The translations under genes were made by a program, and so were the position numbers. A model generated the notes under the pieces. It was not told the origin of the DNA. It was given only the letters and a program-made list of their open reading frames with translations, and did not search any database. Positions 57,494-64,000 of a stretch of 64,000 bases of DNA are shown here, one piece after another; position 1 is the first letter of the stretch; each line of letters starts with the position of its first letter. Source of the stretch: Symsagittifera roscoffensis (lineage: Eukaryota > Xenacoelomorpha > Acoela > Convolutidae); assembly GCF_963678635.1 (NCBI RefSeq), contig NC_087065.1, forward strand, positions 23,515,254-23,579,253. The letters run 5' to 3'.

Positions 57494-59825
57494 CTAAAAA
57501 AGTGATTTTATGGTATTTATCTTCAATCCAGCGACTGATCCCCGGTCGAATCATTTAATTTTAAACTAGTTTCAAGGCAGATTTAATGGGTTTGCACAGT
57601 TTACGGGCAGAACGCTAGCAATATCCTGTCTAGGAAAATTCGGTTTGAAGAGATTCCGACTGTTATCGCACAAGAGACGAGCGTTTTGGAAAGGGAATTG
57701 ATTGTTAACTATTGAATCTCGGCGTTGTTGCTCTGGCCATCAAAAATGGGGAGGAACTTTGTATTCGAGTGTTCTGTTTTTTTGTTTTTCAAGCAAAATC
57801 AGGTACCATAAATAATCATCGGAATGGGTCGAATGATCTATCAAATTAAAGCTCTTTCAGCTTCAATTTGAACGATATTGAAAAAGTTTTCAAAAACTTG
57901 TCCCAATGTGAGGAAAACTGGTTTAAAAGGCAATTTCGAGAAGTAAGGCAAGTGAGCAGGCTTACTATGGAAGGATAAATTTTGTGATGTTCTTGAAAAC
58001 TTAGTTTTACTCCAAAAAGTAGTATTTTTTGCAAAAAGAACGCAAAAAAACACAATAAGTTGAAAAAAAACTTTTTCGTAGATTTTTTAAGATTATGGTC
58101 GGAACATTATGTGCTACTTGCACAGAAACCAGCTATCCTTGTTTATAACGCCATTTGATGTTCGTACAAGCTTGAATTTTCACTTATAATGACTGCCTTT
58201 GAGGGCTCAAAACCACTCAGACATTTGTATAGAATCATGATGAAGTCGAATATGCCTAAGTTCGAAAATGGGCGCCGGACATCAAGCCGGCGGGACTTAA
58301 TTTTGAACAATTTCTCAATTTTAAGAGCTATGTTTTAAAGAATTTCTCAATTTTATGAACTTTCTGTACAAATTTTTGATTTTTTCATTTATTTTGAGCA
58401 TCTAATTCATGTTTGGGTCTTTCCCATTATAGCCCTCTAGCCTACTAGCGAAAAGGGCTCAAAACCACTCAGATATTTGTAAAAATTTTTGATGAAGTCG
58501 AATATACCTCAGTTCAAATATGGGTGCAGGACATCAAACCGACGATACTTCAAGCCCAATCGTGAAATTAGGGACTTCAGGCCAAGTATTTTGTCAAAAA
58601 GTCATGAAATATAATTTATTTGAAAACTGTTTCGAAGGATTTCTCAATTTTATGAGCTTTCTGTAGAAGTTATTGGGTTTTCATTTGTTTTGAGCCTCTA
58701 ATTCATGTCTGGATCTTTCATATTATAGCCCCTACAGCCTAGTAGCAAAGAAATTATAGCCCCTCCAGTTTGTCTTTTTTATTCACTTTAAAATAACTGT
58801 TCTGCTTTCATTCGTGAATGCATTCATTCAAGTGTGTATCCATATTTTATTAGTACTGAACTTAGCGCTGCAAAGAATTATTAGTCATGCAAAAATAAAC
58901 AATATTGTTCGTAAGAAGGCACAGCCCTGAGTATTCCGACTAACCTTTAAGGTCTAGGGGGAGCAGTGTTTGTTTTTAAAACATTGATAACGTTCAAAAA
59001 ATTAACAGATCAATTATGATAAATAAGCTTCCTTCAACCAACTTGGAAGGACATCTAAGACGGATTAAATCTCCGCTCCCGTGCTAATAGCGCGACTTAT
59101 ATCGCGCGTTAATTGTCACAAATTGGCCAAAATTGCAAATTTTAAACCCTATAAATTAGCATGTCTAAGTTATTTAATGAAGGTGCTATAATTTACTGGA
59201 GGCTACAATGGGAAAGACCAACAGCGGATTAAGGGGGCGGGGGAGGGGGTTGGAGAAAGCGCTGGGCGGACGCCCCTCTCAGGAATTCGACTCGTAAGAC
59301 CATTTCAATTGTTTTTGAACTAATGCGATTGATTTTTTGTTCTAAGATAACCACCATATCCATGATTTTGACCCCCAAAAACAATACCGCAACTGCATGT
59401 CGCAAAAAACTGCACACAATCTATCAGGCTTTAAAAGAAAAGTGTTCGACGACAGAAGACCGGATCATATGTGCTCTGTTACGTGTTCAAATGAGATATA
59501 AAAAAGGACGGTTTTTGTGTTTGTTTTTTAAATTTTTTGTGACATGGTGAATTTTCAAAAAAATTTAGAGAAACGAATTTTTATCTTCATTATAAAATTA
59601 AAATGGCAGAGAGCTTCTTTCTATCATCTTGCTTTTTTTTTCTTGATGTTATGACTTTTTCAAAACTGAATTTGTGTCATCTTTTCCTTTCCACCTTGTT
59701 TTCACAAGCATCTGCTGAGCCAATGATGTTCTGACAAATTTAGAATGAAACGATCTTAAACAATCGATGTATCATACATTTTCTTCTCTTCTAATTTTTC
59801 TGATTTAAAGATAAAGAAATTTCAG
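57494..59825. other. Intergenic region between divergent CFAP65 and PDIA3
   Basis: 2.3 kb between the two 5' ends. It holds a dispersed repeat at 57740-57850 related to 53270-53400 and 63400-63700, a two-unit tandem repeat (58202 on), an array-family fragment (~58900-59150) and a G-rich stretch at ~59230. No clear core promoter was found. Confidence 0.55.
58202..58735 (+). repeat. Two-unit tandem repeat, period ~251 bp
   Basis: Units start at 58202 and 58453 with agggctcaaaaccactcaga and share 'gatgaagtcgaatat', 'ggacatcaa', 'tttctcaattttatga' and 'attatagccc' blocks. Confidence 0.75.
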
Positions 59826-62800
59826 GTCGAATATGAACGGAGTTGTCTGTATATTTGTCTCTCTAGTTGCCTTGGTGTTTGCCTCAGATGTTATTGAACT
59901 GTCTGATTCAACTTTTGAGTCTGTGATTGAAGAGAAAGAAATCATTCTAGTCGAATTTTTTGCGCCTTGGTAAGTTATTTGATTACGTCTCATGGCATAA
60001 TTCCCAAATGGCATAAAAATGAAAAATTTCCCAAATGGCATAAATTTCATGCAACAGTTGCATTGAAAAAGTCGAGAGCAACTTTTTTTGTGAAAAATGT
60101 GAGGAAATTAGTCAAATTGTCAATTCAAATTTTGATTGACATTTTATCTGGAAAAATTGTAGAATTTTTTTTATCAAAAGCGAAAAGCATAAGATTGCGG
60201 TTATTGATAAGCTTCTTGTGTTCAAACGCATAAAATTTGTTTGGAAGCAATTAATTCCAAATATTGCTCACATGATTTCGTTTTTGGCAAAATATTAGAA
60301 TCAGAAACTGAGAGAAAACGTTTGACTTACAATGAAAACTTCGAATTTATGCCATTTGGGAAAAGTTTTTTTATGCCATTTGGGAATTATGCCATTTGAG
60401 AAGTTACCAGTTATTTCAAAGCTAAACGACTACAATTGTGCTTCATGCATTTGTCCCGAGGTTAAGTATCTGGGGAATCACCGAAAAGAATAGTAATCTC
60501 ATTATATCGGGTTTGACTTTCAAAAACTCAGTGTTGAATCGTTTTTGCTCTAGTTCATCTGAATCTAATAGCTGTTGGACACTTGATGGACATCCAAATT
60601 GTTGAATATTAAGCACTTCACTAATCTGAAGTTCTGAGGAAAATTTATCAGTACATTTTACTGATTTGATGCAATGAATTTTTTACAGTAATCGATCTGT
60701 TCTATCTCGTTAAATTTTTAGGTTTTGTTTTATTTGCTTTAATTTATTACTTTTTACCAGGTGTGGTCATTGTAAAAAACTTGCCCCAGAGTATGAAAAG
60801 GCAGCTACAGCTTTGCTGAAAAATGATCCTCCAATTCCTCTGGCAAAGGTAAATCAAGCTTTTGTTTCTTTTACGGACGTATTTCGCAATCTGAAATGTT
60901 AGTTCAACGGTGCTTGATTAGGTTGACTGTACTGAAGCCGGTAAAGAGTCATGCTCAAAGTTTGGTGTCTCAGGATATCCAACCTTGAAAGTTTTTAGAG
61001 GAATTGAAAATATCGAAGACTACAGTGGTCCACGGGAAGCAAGTAAGTGCCATTTGAAAGCTCATAAGATTTGCGTTTCTATACTAGTGGACAAATTAAG
61101 CGCAAATTCTAGATTTTACTCTGTTAAATGCCTTTTCTCAATGTACATTTTGGACAACATTTCCTTTGAAATTCTGTAAAATTTCTACATTGACCCGAGA
61201 GCAAATGATCAGGGCTAACATCAATGAAAGTATCAATATTTGGTTTCAACGACGTTCAGCGGGGCACTGCAGCATGTGTCCGCGAGACTCTGGTGGTGGA
61301 AGTCGATGACCCGATTGGCGCTGACTTCCGGCGATAAACAAGTTCAAACTGTTTTAATCTCCATTTAAAATGTTGCTTTTCATATGACTCTGGTGCTTAT
61401 TTTTACCATTTCAAACTTTTTTTATATGTGTCTGAATTCACATTCTTTTCTCTTCAATTAAATAAATTAAGTGTTCGGCTTTTGATAGATTATAATGTGT
61501 TAATACTACATGCCATTTTTAGTACTTTTAATTTCCTGTTGATAATCAAATTAAGATTGATCAAAACTTTCATATGTAATCCGGGTCTGAAAATGCCAGT
61601 TTTCCTCATCTGCACTAAGTATTGCATCGTAATGAAATCTTTCTTGAATGAGCGGAGAAAAAAAAAATTCATGCAACGTGAAACATTCTCAGCGAGAAAA
61701 AGGAAACAATCAATGTGAAGTTCTTACTAAATTCAGACGTTTGTTACTTATTCACGCGGAGTAAAAAAACCTAGTGCAGATGAGGAAAACTGGCATTTTC
61801 AGACCCGGATTACATATGAAAGTCGTTGAAACCAAATATTGATACTTTCATTGATGGCAGCTTTGATCATTTGCTCCTGGTCTATGTATAAAATTAGCTG
61901 AACTTCAAAGGAAATGTCCAGAATGGACATTGAAAACAGGCATTTCAGAGAGAAAAATCTTTAATTTGCGCTTAATTTTGTCCAATAGTGTATCACTAAT
62001 TGTATACATTATATTTTAAATGTTTATTCAAGTGTTTCGCTTGATTTTTGCATCACCAGGATTTAAAATTTGACTTTGATTTTAGGTGGTATCATTAGTT
62101 ACATGAAATCGAAAGCAGGGCCAGCAGCTAAGGAATTGAAGACTGTAGAGGATCTTACAAAAATACAGGCTTCAGATGAAGTTTATATCATCGGCTTTTT
62201 CAAGGAAGGTTCATCACTCAGCTCAGCTTTTGCATCTGCTTCAAACAAATTGCGAGATAACTTTAAGCTGGCGCTTACAACAAGTGAAGAGGTAATCAAA
62301 GCAGCATCCGCGACTGCGGAGACAGTGACACTCTACAGACCAAAGAGGTTGATCACGAAATTGGAAGAAAGCTCTGTAACTCTTACTGATGCTTCCGCCA
62401 ATTCCGCCCAAATTTCGAGTTTTGTCAAGGATAACTTTTCTGGATTAACTGGACACCTTACACCAGATAATGGTCCGTTTTTCAAGAAACCACAATGTGT
62501 CGCTTACTACCAGGTTGACTATCTTCGAAATCCTAAGGGGACAAACTACTACCGCAACAGGTTTGTGAGATTCACCGTAATTTGTTTTAACTGAAACGTA
62601 TCGGCTGTTAAGCACAGTTGGTTAATTGATAGGGTAATGAAGGTTGCAAAGAAATTCGAAGGCAAATTAACGTTCGCAGTGGCCTCGAAAGAAGATTTCA
62701 GCGGTGAACTTGGTGAAATGGGAATCGAGAGCAGCAGCGAAGACGTGAATGTAGTCATCTGGAGCGAGAAGGGACAGAAGTTCAGAATGGACCCTAGTAT

Positions 62801-62912
62801 TACATTCAGTATGGAAGCGTTAGAGAAGTTTGCGCAAGATTATCTTGATGGAAAGATCGAGCCTTACCTCAAATCTGAGGAACCACCGGCAGACAACTCA
62901 GGGCCAGTCAAG
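59826..62912 (+). CDS. PDIA3: PDIA3/ERp57-type protein disulfide isomerase, 5' part (exons 1-5; continues past the window)
   Basis: Coding exons: 59833-59969 (ATG 59833), 60761-60848, 60922-61042, 62086-62560, 62633-62912, 367 codons so far, phases consistent. Signal peptide [17 protein letters not shown], then the thioredoxin-like a domain ([14 protein letters not shown]...VEFFAPW) with the CGHC redox site split by intron 1 inside the Trp codon, and [13 protein letters not shown]. The b and b' domains follow (AGPAAKEL..., [27 protein letters not shown]), collinear with vertebrate PDIA3. The protein works in the ER lumen, oxidising and isomerising glycoprotein disulfides. The second active domain and the ER-retention tail must lie beyond 64000. 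Exon 1 begins at an acceptor only 7 nt before the ATG. Confidence 0.93.
59981..60408. mobile_element. 428-bp MITE, MULE-like, with 8-bp target duplication
   Basis: Flanked by agttattt at 59973-59980 and 60409-60416. Terminal inverted repeats are GATTACGTCTCATGGCATAA (left) and, on the complement of the right end, GGTAACTTCTCAAATGGCAT; both continue into repeated AATTCCCAAATGGCATAAA motifs. No ORF. It lies in PDIA3 intron 1, 11 bp after the donor. Confidence 0.85.
61079..61998. repeat. Nested fold-back repeat in PDIA3 intron 3
   Basis: Outer arms ~61079-61253 and ~61822-61998 are inverted repeats of ~175 bp, with a perfect 33-bp core (61221-61253 and 61822-61854). An inner perfect 51-bp inverted pair lies at 61566-61616 and 61773-61823. 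The inner right arm abuts the outer right arm. This suggests a fold-back transposon or a nested insertion. Confidence 0.85.
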
Positions 62913-64000
62913 GTTAGCTGTATTTAAGAGTTTTTATCGGCAAAATCGTTTAAAAACGCATTTTTATCAATTAGTACCGTGATTTAAAAACACTATATAA
63001 CAGCTTTAATCTAAGTTGTATTATTAAATTTTTAAGCCATTTGGGAAAACTATCTACGAGCCTAGAGATTTTGGTAAAGTAATGTGCAAGTAAAAGAAAA
63101 GTTCCGATTCCGATGTTGAATTCTTAGTTGAATTTTGTTAAATCATCAAAAGTCAAGTGCCGGAGTTAGTTTTGTCGATACTTTGCCGTAAATAAGAATG
63201 ATGATATTGTATTTTGTTTTTCTCTTCATTTTTTGAAGAAAACAGTTGTCGAATATGTCTAAGTTACTATCACCATCGAATTTGCCTTAGTTCTGCAAAT
63301 GCGAGGACGCGATACACCAAACCTCCAGGTCGGAAGTTCGACTCAGGCAAATGGCAAAAGTTTTTCGAGCCGTATTTTCATTTTGGATTCGGACAATTGA
63401 AAATGGGGAGGAACTTTGTATTCGGGTGTGGTAGTTTTTTTTCTCTCAAAATCACTATTACTATCACCATCGGCTAAGTTACTATCACCATCGAATTTGC
63501 TTTAGTTCTGCAGATGCGAGAACGCGATACACTAAATCTCCAGGTCGGAGGTTTGACTCAGGCAAATGGCAAAATTTTTCAAGCCGTATTTTCATTTTGG
63601 ATTCCGACAATTGAAAATGGGGACGAACTTTCTATTCAGGAGTGTTAGTTTTTTTTTCACTCAAAATTAGGTACATAAAATAATCTTCGGAATGGATCGA
63701 TTGGGTTATCATATAATAAAGCCCTTTAAATCATGATTCGAACTACTAAAATTTTGAAAAGTTATCCCTGTATTGAGAAAAAACAGGTTCAAGTCGGATA
63801 TGCTTAAGTTCTAGTTAAGAGTAATGAACGTAGTGAACTTAAATAGGTCTTGGTGATTTTTTTAAGGAAAAGTCTTAAACTGCTCTAGTAACTACAGATG
63901 TGCATTCATACATATTAATGGTTTTATGAATGCACTTAGGTATATGTGCACTTTTTGAGTTCAATTGAAATTCAAATGCTGAAAGGTACGCAAATAGCAC
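62913..64000. other. PDIA3 intron 5 (to window end)
   Basis: No exon recognised. It carries two ~215-bp tandem units (63251-63672) and AT-rich DNA. Confidence 0.5.
63251..63672 (+). repeat. Two-unit tandem repeat with box-B-like motif
   Basis: Units at 63256 and 63474 both start ctaagttactatcaccatcg and carry 'ctccaggtcggaagttcgac', close to a pol III box B. The 3' parts (aattgaaaatgggga-gaact...) are related to repeats at ~53280 and ~57745. Confidence 0.7.

Noticed and set aside
59229-59550. Short ORFs upstream of PDIA3 as 5' exons
   Set aside because: Not in phase with exon 1, no donor joined to the acceptor at 59825, low-complexity translation.

Overview
The window is from the genome of a ciliated metazoan, most likely an invertebrate. 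It is AT-rich, its genes are broken by many short GT-AG introns, and repeats fill the introns and intergenic DNA. I cannot name the lineage. In both host genes the first coding exon starts at a good 3' splice acceptor 7 to 21 nt before the start codon. That fits either a 5' UTR intron or spliced-leader trans-splicing.

Host genes. (1) A full-length CFAP65 (CCDC108) gene lies on the minus strand. I traced 32 coding exons from 57472 (ATG) to 2395 (stop). All splice phases agree and the total is 5577 nt, or 1858 codons plus stop. CFAP65 is a sperm-flagellum and motile-cilium protein built of ASH/MSP-type beta domains. (2) Head-to-head with it, from 59833 on the plus strand, is the 5' part of a PDIA3/ERp57-type protein disulfide isomerase: five coding exons covering the a, b and b' domains. 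The gene runs off the right edge. (3) A tRNA-Arg(TCG)-like gene, perhaps a pseudogene, lies at 40766-40838 inside a CFAP65 intron.

The main feature is a 13.6-kb Ty3/gypsy-type LTR retroelement at 10731-24357, inserted in CFAP65 intron 24 in the opposite orientation. Its 632-bp LTRs differ at only 4 positions and it has a 4-bp ATAT target duplication, so it is young. Its layout is unusual. gag is followed by a -1 frameshift signal (T TTA AAC plus a 3' stem). pol carries protease, then a TARG1/OARD1-like ADP-ribosyl hydrolase macrodomain with both catalytic residues, then RT, RNase H and integrase. Next comes a two-exon gene on the antisense strand that I do not recognise. Then follow an internal promoter-like region, an env-like glycoprotein, and an accessory protein predicted to be spliced from the env leader (acidic N-terminus, C-terminal coiled coil). 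This copy is damaged: an in-frame TAA in RNase H, Asn for the first Asp of the RT catalytic pair, a frameshift in env and a TAA in the accessory gene. Taken together it looks like a complex-retrovirus-style element with regulatory genes and a possible anti-PARP counter-defence enzyme.

The rest of CFAP65's introns and the intergenic DNA hold a decayed MULE transposon (37981-39584), a 428-bp MITE with an 8-bp target duplication sitting 11 bp inside PDIA3 intron 1, a five-copy ~0.5-kb tandem array (42998-45531) whose relatives are scattered through the window, a 1.77-kb tandem duplication with tRNA-like promoters (49466-53006), fold-back elements, and a GAGCGGTTT/AAACCGCTC array flanking the tRNA gene.
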